This document shows, one piece after another, positions 26,253-33,972 of a stretch of 64,000 nucleotides of DNA; position 1 is the first letter of the stretch, and every line of letters begins with the position of its first letter. The notes below the pieces were generated by a model. The model was not told where the DNA came from. It made no database searches and worked only from the letters and a program-made list of their open reading frames with translations. A program made the translations under genes and the position numbers. Source of the DNA: Enterococcus sp. DIV0660C (GTDB lineage Bacteria; Bacillota; Bacilli; Lactobacillales; Enterococcaceae); NCBI RefSeq assembly GCF_017316125.1, contig NZ_JAFLWA010000012.1, positions 123,250-187,249 of the forward strand, given 5' to 3'.

Positions 26253-27418
26253 TAAAACTGAGCAATTCGTTCACGGTACAAGTCAACAGCTTCTTTTAAT
26301 TCTGTACAAGTATCTGCAGAAAATTTTGTTAAAAATGCTTTCGCTAACTCTGTTGCTACGACGCTTTCGCAAATAACACTAGCTGCGGGAACAGCTGTCG
26401 TGTCAGAACGCTCAACACTTGCATGGTACGCTTCTTTTGATTGGATATCGACACTTTGCAATGGACGATACAATGTTGGAATTGGTTTCATTACACCTTG
26501 TAGGATAATCGTTTCACCATTAGTCATGCCACCTTCGAAACCACCTAAGTTATCAGACTGGCGAGTAAAGCCCCGCGCTTCATTCCAAGTGATTTCATCC
26601 ATGACTTTTGATCCGGGCAAGTTTGCCATGTCAAAGCCCAAACCAAACTGAACGCCTTTAAACGCATTGATACTCATCACTGCTTGGGCGATTTTCGCAT
26701 CTAGTTTTTCATCCCAATGAACGTAGCTCCCTAACCCAGCTGGCACATTTGCGACTAACACTTCAACCACACCGCCCAAAGTATCTCCTGCTTTTTTCGT
26801 CTGATCAATTAACTCTTTCATCGCCGTTTCAACTTTTGGATCAGTTACGCGTAATTCCGAATTCTCTGAACGTTCTTTGATTTCTTTTACAGTCAAGTTA
26901 TTCGGCAACTCGCAGACCAAACCTCCAAGCGCTAACACGTGTCCAGCAACCGAGACGTCTAGCTCCTGAAGCAATTGTTTACAAACGGCACCAATCGCTA
27001 CTCGCATTGCTGTTTCCCGCGCAGATGAACGTTCCAAAACATTTCGTAAATCACGATGTCCGTACTTCATCCCTCCCACAAGATCTGCATGTCCTGGTCG
27101 AGGTCGAGTCACTTGTCGAAGGGTTGCATCCTTTTTGGCAACTTGTTCAGGCGACATCACAGTTTGCCAATTTTTCCAGTCTTTATTCTCAATAACTAAT
27201 GTCACTGGGGAGCCGAGTGTATACCCATGACGAACTCCTGAAGTAATTTTTACTCGATCCTTTTCTATTTTCATTCTTCCACCGCGACCATAACCGACCT
27301 GACGTCTTGCCAATTCCAGATTGATTTCATCAACAGATAAAGAAAGACCTGCTGGCAATCCTTCGATAATCGCGGTTAATTCTAACCCATGCGATTCTCC
27401 GGCTGTCAAAAAGCGCAT
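26252..27418 (-). CDS. aroC: Chorismate synthase
   Basis: It converts EPSP to chorismate using reduced FMN as catalyst. The 388-residue protein begins MRFLTAGESHG and contains GYGRGGRMKIEKD, RPRPGHADLVG, RSSARETAMRVA and the late SDTTAVPAASVICE, all family signatures. AGGAGGAG lies ahead of the ATG. The gene follows aroB after one base. Its product feeds MenF encoded at 2970-4352. Confidence 0.97.
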   Translation of the reverse strand: MRFLTAGESHGLELTAIIEGLPAGLSLSVDEINLELARRQVGYGRGGRMKIEKDRVKITSGVRHGYTLGSPVTLVIENKDWKNWQTVMSPEQVAKKDATLRQVTRPRPGHADLVGGMKYGHRDLRNVLERSSARETAMRVAIGAVCKQLLQELDVSVAGHVLALGGLVCELPNNLTVKEIKERSENSELRVTDPKVETAMKELIDQTKKAGDTLGGVVEVLVANVPAGLGSYVHWDEKLDAKIAQAVMSINAFKGVQFGLGFDMANLPGSKVMDEITWNEARGFTRQSDNLGGFEGGMTNGETIILQGVMKPIPTLYRPLQSVDIQSKEAYHASVERSDTTAVPAASVICESVVATELAKAFLTKFSADTCTELKEAVDLYRERIAQF

Positions 27419-27419
27419 C

Positions 27420-28493
27420 TCATTTCTCCTCCTTCTTCAAATAATCCAGTAATTCATTTAAGGGTGTCGGTAAAATCGTTGCTTCACCAATTTTATTTAG
27501 CACAACTAATTTCACTAGATTCCCTCGTGCTTTTTTATCGTGAGTGATTGCTTCAAATAACGCATGTTCTGACCATTCAGTTGTTTCTTCAGGAAGTTTA
27601 AATTTTCGTACCATTTTACGCAAACTTTCAGTTGTTCCTTTTTTTGTTAAGCCTTTTTTTTCCGCGACGCTGGTTAACTGAATCATTCCGATTGCAACAG
27701 CTTCTCCATGAGTAATTTTTCCATAACCAGCAGTTTTTTCAACAGCATGACCGATTGTATGACCGAAGTTAAGGAGTAGTCGTTGTCCATTGTCAAATTC
27801 ATCTGCTTCGACTACCGCTTTTTTAATCGCCAAACAAGCTTCAATTATTTGTTCAGATTGATGAACTATTTCCTCACGCCCATTTATATTCACTAAAGTT
27901 TTCCATAAATTTTCGTCCGCAATTGCGGCATATTTGATCACTTCTGCAAGTCCTTCACTCACTCTTCTTGGTGATAACGTCGACAACGTATCCGGATCAA
28001 TCAATACCCCTTCTGGTTGCCAAAATGCACCAATGATGTTTTTGGCATACGAGGTATTCACTGCTGTCTTGCCACCAATACTACTATCTACTTGAGCAAG
28101 TAAAGTCGTCGGGATTTGTAAAAAATGAATCCCCCGCATAAATGTTGCTGCAACAAATCCTGCTAAGTCACCAACTACACCACCGCCTAAAGCAATGATG
28201 CCATCACTTCTAGTAAATTGTTTTTCCGTTAATAATTGAAATAGTTTTTCTGCTTGATATAATGTTTTACTTGCTTCACCCGGCTCGATCACAGCTTTGC
28301 TCACTGTGTAACCTGCGTTAGATAACTGTTCACTCACTGTCTGAGCATAAAGTGAATCAACGTTTTTATCTGTTATTAAGCAAATTTTTTGCGGTGACCA
28401 CAAGGCACTCACCCATTGACCAACTTTCGATAGTGATCCTTTTTCAATAACGATTTCATAAGAATGTTCTGGTAGCTCTACTTGGATACTCAT
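27420..28493 (-). CDS. aroB: 3-Dehydroquinate synthase
   Basis: An NAD- and zinc-dependent enzyme that cyclises DAHP to 3-dehydroquinate. The NAD-binding motif GGGVVGDLAGFVAATFMRGI and the metal ligands in NFGHTIGHAVE and HGEAVAIGM are visible. The frame is open to 28535, but the ATG at 28493 with CAGGTG six bases upstream gives the family-typical start MSIQVELPEHSYEIVIEKG and 357 residues. Confidence 0.95.
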   Translation of the reverse strand: MSIQVELPEHSYEIVIEKGSLSKVGQWVSALWSPQKICLITDKNVDSLYAQTVSEQLSNAGYTVSKAVIEPGEASKTLYQAEKLFQLLTEKQFTRSDGIIALGGGVVGDLAGFVAATFMRGIHFLQIPTTLLAQVDSSIGGKTAVNTSYAKNIIGAFWQPEGVLIDPDTLSTLSPRRVSEGLAEVIKYAAIADENLWKTLVNINGREEIVHQSEQIIEACLAIKKAVVEADEFDNGQRLLLNFGHTIGHAVEKTAGYGKITHGEAVAIGMIQLTSVAEKKGLTKKGTTESLRKMVRKFKLPEETTEWSEHALFEAITHDKKARGNLVKLVVLNKIGEATILPTPLNELLDYLKKEEK

Positions 28494-28527
28494 GTTCACA
28501 CCTGCATTTCCTTTGTCATTAGCTCTT

Positions 28528-29544
28528 TTATTCACGAATGTCTTTCATTGCTTTTTCTAAAATATGCACTTCTTCCATCATCTTCAGGTACGTTTTTTCG
28601 TTCAAGGACTGTGGACCATCTGACCACGCATTAACCGGATCAGGGTGGATTTCAACAATCATGCCATCTGCACCTGCAGCAACACCTGCTCGAGCCATTG
28701 GAGGAACCAAATCCCAAACACCAGTTCCATGACTTGGATCAACAATGATTGGAAAATGACTAAGTTTTTTGATCAAAGGGACTGCACTTAAATCAAATGT
28801 ATTCCGCGTTGCCGTTTCATACGTTCGAATACCTCTTTCAATAAAAATAATCTGGTTATTGTTTTGGACAGCAATATATTCTGCTGCATTGAGCCATTCA
28901 TTAATGGTTCCAGAAATCCCTCGTTTTAATCCAATTGGCATCCCTGTTTTTCCAACAGCCTCAAGTAAACGGAAATTTTGCATATTTCTTGCGCCAATTT
29001 GTAAAATATCACTATAGTGTGCCACCATTTCAATATGAGCTTCGTCCATTACTTCAGTGATTACTTGCATATCAAATTCATCGGCCGCTTGGCGAATGTA
29101 TTTCAACCCTTCTTCTTCTAACCCTTGGAACGCATAAGGAGAGGTCCTTGGTTTGAATGCTCCACCACGCAAAATTTTTGCACCGCCTGCTTTCGCCATC
29201 CGAGCTGTTTCACGAATTTGATCTAAGCCTTCGATAGAACATGGACCTGCCATGGTAACAAAAGAACCATCCCCGATTTTTACCCCATTCACATCCACAA
29301 CTGTATCTTGTGGATGAAATTCACGTGAAGTCAATTTATACGTATTTGTAATGCGAACAATTTCTTCTACTCCATCATATCGCTGAAAAGCCACATCTTG
29401 AATTTTTCTAGTGTCACCCACTAACCCAACGATTGGTTGCTCATTCCCACGATTCATTTGAACAGCTAAGCCTTCTTCTTTCACACGATTCACGACTTGT
29501 GAAATTTGTTCATCTGTTGCATCTTGTTTCATAATAATAATCAT
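28528..29544 (-). CDS. aroF: DAHP synthase, type I-beta with N-terminal regulatory domain
   Basis: It condenses PEP and erythrose 4-phosphate, the first step to chorismate. The 338-residue protein starts MIIIMKQDATDEQISQVVNRV, a ferredoxin-like regulatory domain as in Thermotoga-type enzymes; this domain mediates feedback control by aromatic amino acids in characterised relatives. The barrel carries MAGPCSIEG, LRGGAFKPRTSPYAFQG and DPSHGTG. AAAGGGG precedes the ATG at 29544. Naming in Enterococcus varies between aroF and aroG. Confidence 0.93.
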   Translation of the reverse strand: MIIIMKQDATDEQISQVVNRVKEEGLAVQMNRGNEQPIVGLVGDTRKIQDVAFQRYDGVEEIVRITNTYKLTSREFHPQDTVVDVNGVKIGDGSFVTMAGPCSIEGLDQIRETARMAKAGGAKILRGGAFKPRTSPYAFQGLEEEGLKYIRQAADEFDMQVITEVMDEAHIEMVAHYSDILQIGARNMQNFRLLEAVGKTGMPIGLKRGISGTINEWLNAAEYIAVQNNNQIIFIERGIRTYETATRNTFDLSAVPLIKKLSHFPIIVDPSHGTGVWDLVPPMARAGVAAGADGMIVEIHPDPVNAWSDGPQSLNEKTYLKMMEEVHILEKAMKDIRE

Positions 29545-29557
29545 TTCTTTTTCCCCT

Positions 29558-30415
29558 TTATTCAAATAAATCTTTCATGATATCGAGTGGCATTTCGTGA
29601 TTCGTCCATAACTGAAAAGCCGTTGCACCTTGATATAATAGCATACCTAAGCCATTAAAGGCAGGTGCACCTCGTTTTTCCGCTTCTTTTAATAATTGAG
29701 TTTTTTTTGGTGAATAAATTAAATCAATCACAAATAAGTTTTCATGTAAAAAGCCAGCATTCGCTAAAGGCGATTGTCCTTCTTTTGCACCCATACCAAT
29801 ATCCGTTGCATTCACTAATAATTCACTTGTCTGTAGATCATGTTCGAGTTGTTCCTCATCTGCATAATCAACTACCCGCACGATTGCACTCGTCTGCTCG
29901 CCGATTTTTTCAAACTCCTGTTTAACCATTAAAAATCGTTCATTGTTTCTTTTATATAAAACAACCTCTCTAGCACCTTCAAGAGCAGCTTGTACCGTGA
30001 TTGCTTTAGCCGCACCACCAGCTCCTAGAATAGTTATTTTTTTATCTTTTATCTTAAATTTTGCTGTTTCTTCCATTGCTTTCACAAAGCCAATACCATC
30101 TGTGTTATACCCAATCAATTGCCCATTTTGGTTAACGATCGTGTTAATTGCACCAATCAGCTGTGCTTCTTGACTTAATTCATCAACGTAAGCGATAGCT
30201 GCCGTTTTGTTAGGCATCGATAAATTCACACCTAACATATCCAAGGTTCGAATACTTTCAATTGCTCGTGCCAGATTTGTTTGATCTACTTTAAAAGCTA
30301 AATATACCGCGTCAACTCCGCACGATCGAAAGCCACGATTATGCATCCGCGGTGATAAACTATGTTCTGCTGGATTCGCAAAAAAACCTGCAAGTTTTGT
30401 TTTACCAGAAATCAC
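29558..30415 (-). CDS. aroE: Shikimate dehydrogenase
   Basis: It reduces 3-dehydroshikimate with NADPH. The 285-residue protein carries HSLSPRMHN for shikimate binding, the catalytic Lys70 in SMPNK and Asp106 in NTDG, and the nucleotide loop ILGAGGAAKA. The start is GTG with AGGAGG seven bases upstream. It is the first gene of the aro operon, behind a leader of about 230 bases ending in an intrinsic terminator. No aroD or aroQ is in the window, so 3-dehydroquinate dehydratase must be encoded elsewhere. Confidence 0.95.
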   Translation of the reverse strand: MISGKTKLAGFFANPAEHSLSPRMHNRGFRSCGVDAVYLAFKVDQTNLARAIESIRTLDMLGVNLSMPNKTAAIAYVDELSQEAQLIGAINTIVNQNGQLIGYNTDGIGFVKAMEETAKFKIKDKKITILGAGGAAKAITVQAALEGAREVVLYKRNNERFLMVKQEFEKIGEQTSAIVRVVDYADEEQLEHDLQTSELLVNATDIGMGAKEGQSPLANAGFLHENLFVIDLIYSPKKTQLLKEAEKRGAPAFNGLGMLLYQGATAFQLWTNHEMPLDIMKDLFE

Positions 30416-30480
30416 GCTTTATCCTCCTTGCTGTTTCAAATTACTACTAATTTATTCTTCTCTATTATTCGTAGTGAAGC

Positions 30481-30539
30481 AAAAAAAGCCACTTAGTGTT
30501 CTCGTACTAAACAAAAAGTACAGTAAACGACTACGTGGC
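30481..30539 (-). terminator. Intrinsic terminator in the aro leader
   Basis: GCCAC (30535-30539) and GTGGC (30488-30492) close a multi-part stem containing TAGT/ACTA and GTAC/GTAC helices, followed by seven T. It stands between the aroE promoter and start codon and so probably acts as a conditional attenuator. Confidence 0.7.
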
Positions 30540-30646
30540 AAGATGTCTTGAATTATTCACAAAACGAAAAGCATCCCATGAAACTTATTTAATTTTCACT
30601 CAAAGTGTAACCTCACGAAACGCCTAAACTGTCTTAGATTGTACTA

Positions 30647-30676
30647 AGTATAGGACGAATGAAAGGAGCTTGTCAA
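30647..30676 (-). promoter_or_regulatory. aro operon promoter
   Basis: -35 TTGACA (30671-30676), an 18-base spacer and -10 TATACT (30647-30652). Transcription would begin about 225 bases ahead of aroE. Confidence 0.75.
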
Positions 30677-30703
30677 TTCCTTTTTCACTCTGTCTCACTA
30701 ACT

Positions 30704-30850
30704 AAAAAGGGGCAAGGATAATTGGAACTCCTAATCTCTTTCTTTTCATTCTATTTCGTTAAACTAGGATCAAAAGTACAAAAGTTTGAACAAGATTCCA
30801 CAGTTTCCTAGACAATGACGATGTGATTTTTTAATTTCTTGCCCCTTTTC
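30704..30850. repeat. 147-base element bounded by 12-base inverted repeats
   Basis: AAAAGGGGCAAG at its left end (within 30704-30716) pairs with CTTGCCCCTTTT at its right end (within 30838-30850). An inner CTAGGA/TCCTAG pair suggests a branched RNA. It occupies the gap between the trp importer and the aro promoter. It may be a long terminator, a small structured RNA or a miniature mobile element. Confidence 0.4.
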
Positions 30851-30878
30851 ATGCTAACAATTTGATAGAATCTTCTTT

Positions 30879-31649
30879 TTAATCAAGAACTTCCTCAAAA
30901 AATTGTAACAAATCACTCATTGATAAATTTTCTTTTTCTTGCGCATTCAAATCTTGAACTATTCGTCCCTTTTGTAACACAATCAACCGATTTCCGTAAT
31001 TTAGCGCATCTTCCATTCGATGAGTGATCATCAAACAAGTTAATTTTTGTTCCGTGATTCGACGGTTCGTTAATTCCATTAATGATTTTGCTGTTTTAGG
31101 ATCTAAAGCTGCTGTGTGTTCATCCAATAATAATAGCTCTGGTACTCGAATCGTCGCCATTAATAAACTTAACGCTTGACGCTGTCCGCCAGAAAGTTCA
31201 CCTGCTGGCGTATCTAAATGAGTTTCTAGCCCATTGCCAACTTCTTCACATAATTGATAGAAAAATTCTTTTTGTTTCTTTAAATTTCGTAGTTGTAACG
31301 GACGTTTTTGTCCACGTTTTTGCGCTAATAATAAATTTTCAGCAACAGTCATTCGTGGTGCTGTTCCCATTTTAGGATCTTGAAACACACGTGCCAGAAA
31401 TGCTGCACGTTTTTCTTCAGAATCTTTTGTAATCACTCGATCTTTAAACAAAATGCTTCCTTGAGAAAGTTGTAGCGTACCCGCAATCGTATTGAACAGG
31501 GTACTTTTTCCTGCTCCATTTCCGCCTAAGACAGTAATAAAATCTCCTTCGTTGATTGAGAGATTGATTTCTTCAAGCAAAACTTTATTTTCATTCAGTC
31601 CATTATTTACAACTTTTTTTCCATTTTTGATGGTTAAGATTGCTGCCAT
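30879..31649 (-). CDS. ABC importer ATPase, TrpZ-like
   Basis: A 256-residue ATPase with Walker A GGNGAGKSTL, signature ELSGGQRQAL, Walker B LLLLDEHTAALDP and a switch His in MITHRMEDALNYG. It energises the amino-acid importer with the upstream permease and binding protein. It starts one base after the permease stop. The family is the TrpXYZ/YtmL-like group associated with aromatic amino-acid uptake; tryptophan is supported by the leader peptide at 33825. Confidence 0.85.
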   Translation of the reverse strand: MAAILTIKNGKKVVNNGLNENKVLLEEINLSINEGDFITVLGGNGAGKSTLFNTIAGTLQLSQGSILFKDRVITKDSEEKRAAFLARVFQDPKMGTAPRMTVAENLLLAQKRGQKRPLQLRNLKKQKEFFYQLCEEVGNGLETHLDTPAGELSGGQRQALSLLMATIRVPELLLLDEHTAALDPKTAKSLMELTNRRITEQKLTCLMITHRMEDALNYGNRLIVLQKGRIVQDLNAQEKENLSMSDLLQFFEEVLD

Positions 31650-32534
31650 TTATTTTGCCTCCTTCTCAAAACCAGTTTTTAGATTCAATGCTTTTTTCAC
31701 TTGTGGAATCATCAAACAAAACGCAAGGATGATTGCTGAAAATAATTTCAAGTAAGTTGTATCAAAACCTAACTTAATGACAATCAAAATCAATAATTGA
31801 TAAATAATACTACCAACAACAATTGCAATCAACCGTTCCGCCAATGTTAATTCCTGAAAAATCACTTCACCAATAATGATTGAAGCAAGTCCTATAACAA
31901 TTACACCAATTCCCTTATTCACATCTGCATATCCATCATTTTGAGCAATCAATGCACCAGAAAGAGCAATCACTCCATTGGATAACGTTAAGCCTAAAAT
32001 TTTCATCCGATCTGTTTTGATTCCCAAAGAGCGAGCCATCGTTTCGTTATCACCTGTTGCAATATAACCTTGACCTAAATCTGTATTGAAGAAAAACAGT
32101 AAAATAGAGATAATCACACCTAACGCAATCAAACCCAACAAAACTGTATCAAAATAATTTGGTAAGTGGAGTTTTTGGAAACTATCTTGTAAAATTGGAC
32201 GATTCAACAAGGATAGATTAGGGGTCTTCATCACATATAAAATCACTGAATTTAAACCCGACATCACTAGAATTCCAGCAAGAATAACAGGAATCTTTCC
32301 TTTTGTATAAAGTAAACCCGTTACCAATCCAGCAATCATTCCCGCTCCCACGCCTAAAAGTGTAGCAAAAATCGGTGCGATTCCATTCGTTATCGCGGTC
32401 ACACAAACCGCTGCACCTAATGGAAATGACCCTTCCGTTGTCATATCAGGAAAATCAAGAATTCGATAAGTCATAAAAATGCCCAGACCCAAAATTGCCC
32501 AAAGCATTCCTTGTGAAATAGATGATACGATCAT
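31650..32534 (-). CDS. ABC importer permease, TrpY-like
   Basis: A 294-residue membrane protein with about eight to nine helices, of the branched-chain-amino-acid permease superfamily (motifs GIFMTYRILDFPDMTTEGSFPLGAA near the start and GYIATGDNETMARSLGI in the cytoplasmic loop that engages the ATPase). It overlaps the binding-protein gene by four bases (ATGA), so both are translationally coupled. Confidence 0.85.
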   Translation of the reverse strand: MIVSSISQGMLWAILGLGIFMTYRILDFPDMTTEGSFPLGAAVCVTAITNGIAPIFATLLGVGAGMIAGLVTGLLYTKGKIPVILAGILVMSGLNSVILYVMKTPNLSLLNRPILQDSFQKLHLPNYFDTVLLGLIALGVIISILLFFFNTDLGQGYIATGDNETMARSLGIKTDRMKILGLTLSNGVIALSGALIAQNDGYADVNKGIGVIVIGLASIIIGEVIFQELTLAERLIAIVVGSIIYQLLILIVIKLGFDTTYLKLFSAIILAFCLMIPQVKKALNLKTGFEKEAK

Positions 32535-33580
32535 TTGTTTTCCTCCTTTGAGCTTTCCGTTGATTTCGTTACTTCTTGCGTCACGTTTTTAGCTTTTTCT
32601 TTTATTTCTTCAGGAATCGTAACACCTAGGCGATCGGCTTGCTCTTGATTAATGATGATATCGCCTTGATCGAAGGTGTAAACAGGTGTCGTTGCTGCTT
32701 CACTTTTCCCTAATGCAAGTTTCGCTGCCATTTTGCCACTTTGAACACCTAATTGATATTGATTGATTCCAATTGTTGCCAAGCCACCTTGCTCAACCAT
32801 TGTATCAACTGATGGGATAACAGGGATTTGCGCTTTATCTGCTTCCTTGATTACTGTTTGCATCGCGTTAGCAATCGTGTTATCCAAAGGTATATAGATA
32901 ACATCAACAGATTGACTCATGACTTGAACTGTCTGTGCAATCTCATTGGTTGAAGGCACTGCATATTTTGTCACAGTTAACCCAGCTTTTTTGGCAGCAT
33001 CTTCGGCTTGTGCAACTTGATACTTAGAATTATCTTCCGATGACGCATAAAGGATCCCGATTCTTTTGGCTTGTGGTAACAAAGTTGTTGCTAGTTGGAT
33101 TTGAGCACTTACAGGTGGCTGATCAGAAACACCAGTCACATTTTTCCCAGGTTTATCTAATGACTCAACTAATCCTGCCCCAACTGGATCTGTTACAGCA
33201 CCCAATACTACTGGAATATCGCTTGTAGTATTTGCTAACGCTTGTGCTGCAGGCGTTGCAATTCCAATCAATGCCGCTGGATTTGCTTGAACAAGTTGTT
33301 GGCTCATCGTTGCTAATTTACTTTGATCAGCTTGACCATTTTGAAAGTTTATTTTAAGATTCTCTCCTTCCACCAAGCCTTCTTCTTTCAATCCATCTTT
33401 GATTCCACGATAAATTTCATCTAATGCTGGATGACTGACATATTGTAAAACACCGATTTCTTTTACTTCCGTTGTTGTGGGCGTTCCATTTTTGGTCTCA
33501 CCCATTTTTTCGTAGATAAAACTACCGACCAAGTAGATTCCCAGTAGCGCTACGACCGCTATCAATCGTTTATTTTTCAT
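32531..33580 (-). CDS. ABC importer substrate-binding protein, TrpX-like
   Basis: A 349-residue binding protein of the family predicted to bind tryptophan or tyrosine. The mature domain runs from EIGVLQYVSHPALDEIYRG through LGAVTDPVGAGLV and GINQYQLGVQSGKMAAKLA. The N-terminal hydrophobic segment LIAVVALLGIYLVGSFIY has no Cys, so unlike most Gram-positive binding proteins it appears anchored by an uncleaved helix rather than lipid. The C-terminus ends in a charged tail. GGAGG precedes the ATG. Expression is governed by the leader upstream, whose peptide contains two Trp codons. Confidence 0.85.
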   Translation of the reverse strand: MKNKRLIAVVALLGIYLVGSFIYEKMGETKNGTPTTTEVKEIGVLQYVSHPALDEIYRGIKDGLKEEGLVEGENLKINFQNGQADQSKLATMSQQLVQANPAALIGIATPAAQALANTTSDIPVVLGAVTDPVGAGLVESLDKPGKNVTGVSDQPPVSAQIQLATTLLPQAKRIGILYASSEDNSKYQVAQAEDAAKKAGLTVTKYAVPSTNEIAQTVQVMSQSVDVIYIPLDNTIANAMQTVIKEADKAQIPVIPSVDTMVEQGGLATIGINQYQLGVQSGKMAAKLALGKSEAATTPVYTFDQGDIIINQEQADRLGVTIPEEIKEKAKNVTQEVTKSTESSKEENK

Positions 33581-33664
33581 TTTCTCCTCCTGTTAATAAC
33601 TAGTTATTTTTGCTATGAACGATAACAATGTATCGATAAATTGTCTTATTATTAAGCAAACCCA

Positions 33665-33701
33665 ACAAAAAAAGGACAATTCCTGTTACGGCATTGTCCT
33701 T
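33665..33701 (-). terminator. Second terminator in the trp importer leader
   Basis: AAGGACAAT (33693-33701) pairs with ATTGTCCTT (33672-33680), followed by a run of T. It lies between the attenuator terminator and the binding-protein gene, so readthrough or a further control must operate for expression. Confidence 0.75.
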
Positions 33702-33708
33702 AGTACAC

Positions 33709-33824
33709 AAAAAACCGCATAGAAGTCTCTATGCGGTAGTCAAATTTCTTGTCTAGCATAGATACAAACTTTAGATTGTTCTCTAAAAAGTCGTATCTAT
33801 GGGAAAGTTCGCCATCAATACAAC
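33709..33824 (-). promoter_or_regulatory. Trp attenuator: five-segment alternating RNA structure
   Basis: Segments in 5'-3' order are A GTTGTATTGATGG (33812-33824), B CCATAGATACGAC (33790-33802), C GTATCTATGC (33756-33765), D ACCGCATAGA (33728-33737) and E TCTATGCGGT (33714-33723) followed by six T. A pairs with B (12 of 13), B with C (nine of nine in CATAGATAC/GTATCTATG), C with D (seven continuous), and D with E as the terminator stem. A starts right after the leader-peptide stop codon. A ribosome stalled at the first Trp codon would leave A free, favouring A:B and the C:D antiterminator; one finishing the peptide would cover A, favouring B:C and termination at D:E. Confidence 0.85.
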
Positions 33825-33887
33825 TCATCTACGCCAGTTACGCCATGCATAATTGTTTCCTAGTAAAGCTTGGTTTGATAAGTTCAT
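33825..33887 (-). CDS. Trp leader peptide of the importer operon
   Basis: A 20-codon frame starting at ATG 33887 with AAGGGTG seven bases upstream. The peptide ends NNYAWRNWRR, with Trp at positions 15 and 18, and stops at TGA 33825-33827, immediately before the first pairing segment of the attenuator. Two Trp in 20 residues, a good ribosome binding site and the following alternative hairpins mark it as a sensor of charged tRNA-Trp rather than a functional protein. It supports tryptophan as substrate of the downstream importer. Confidence 0.85.
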   Translation of the reverse strand: MNLSNQALLGNNYAWRNWRR

Positions 33888-33920
33888 TGTGGTTCACCCT
33901 TTCGTCAAATATTTGATTTA

Positions 33921-33949
33921 AGTCTAATTGAAATTTTTTTATTCGTCAA
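33921..33949 (-). promoter_or_regulatory. Promoter of the trp importer operon
   Basis: -35 TTGACG (33944-33949), a 17-base spacer and -10 TAGACT (33921-33926), about 35 bases ahead of the leader-peptide start. Confidence 0.7.
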
Positions 33950-33972
33950 TAGAAATATTCACATTGTGTAAA

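Noticed and set aside
30416..30676. T-box ahead of aroE
   Set aside because: The conserved AGGGTGGNACCGCG-type motif is absent, whereas it is plain in the alaS leader.
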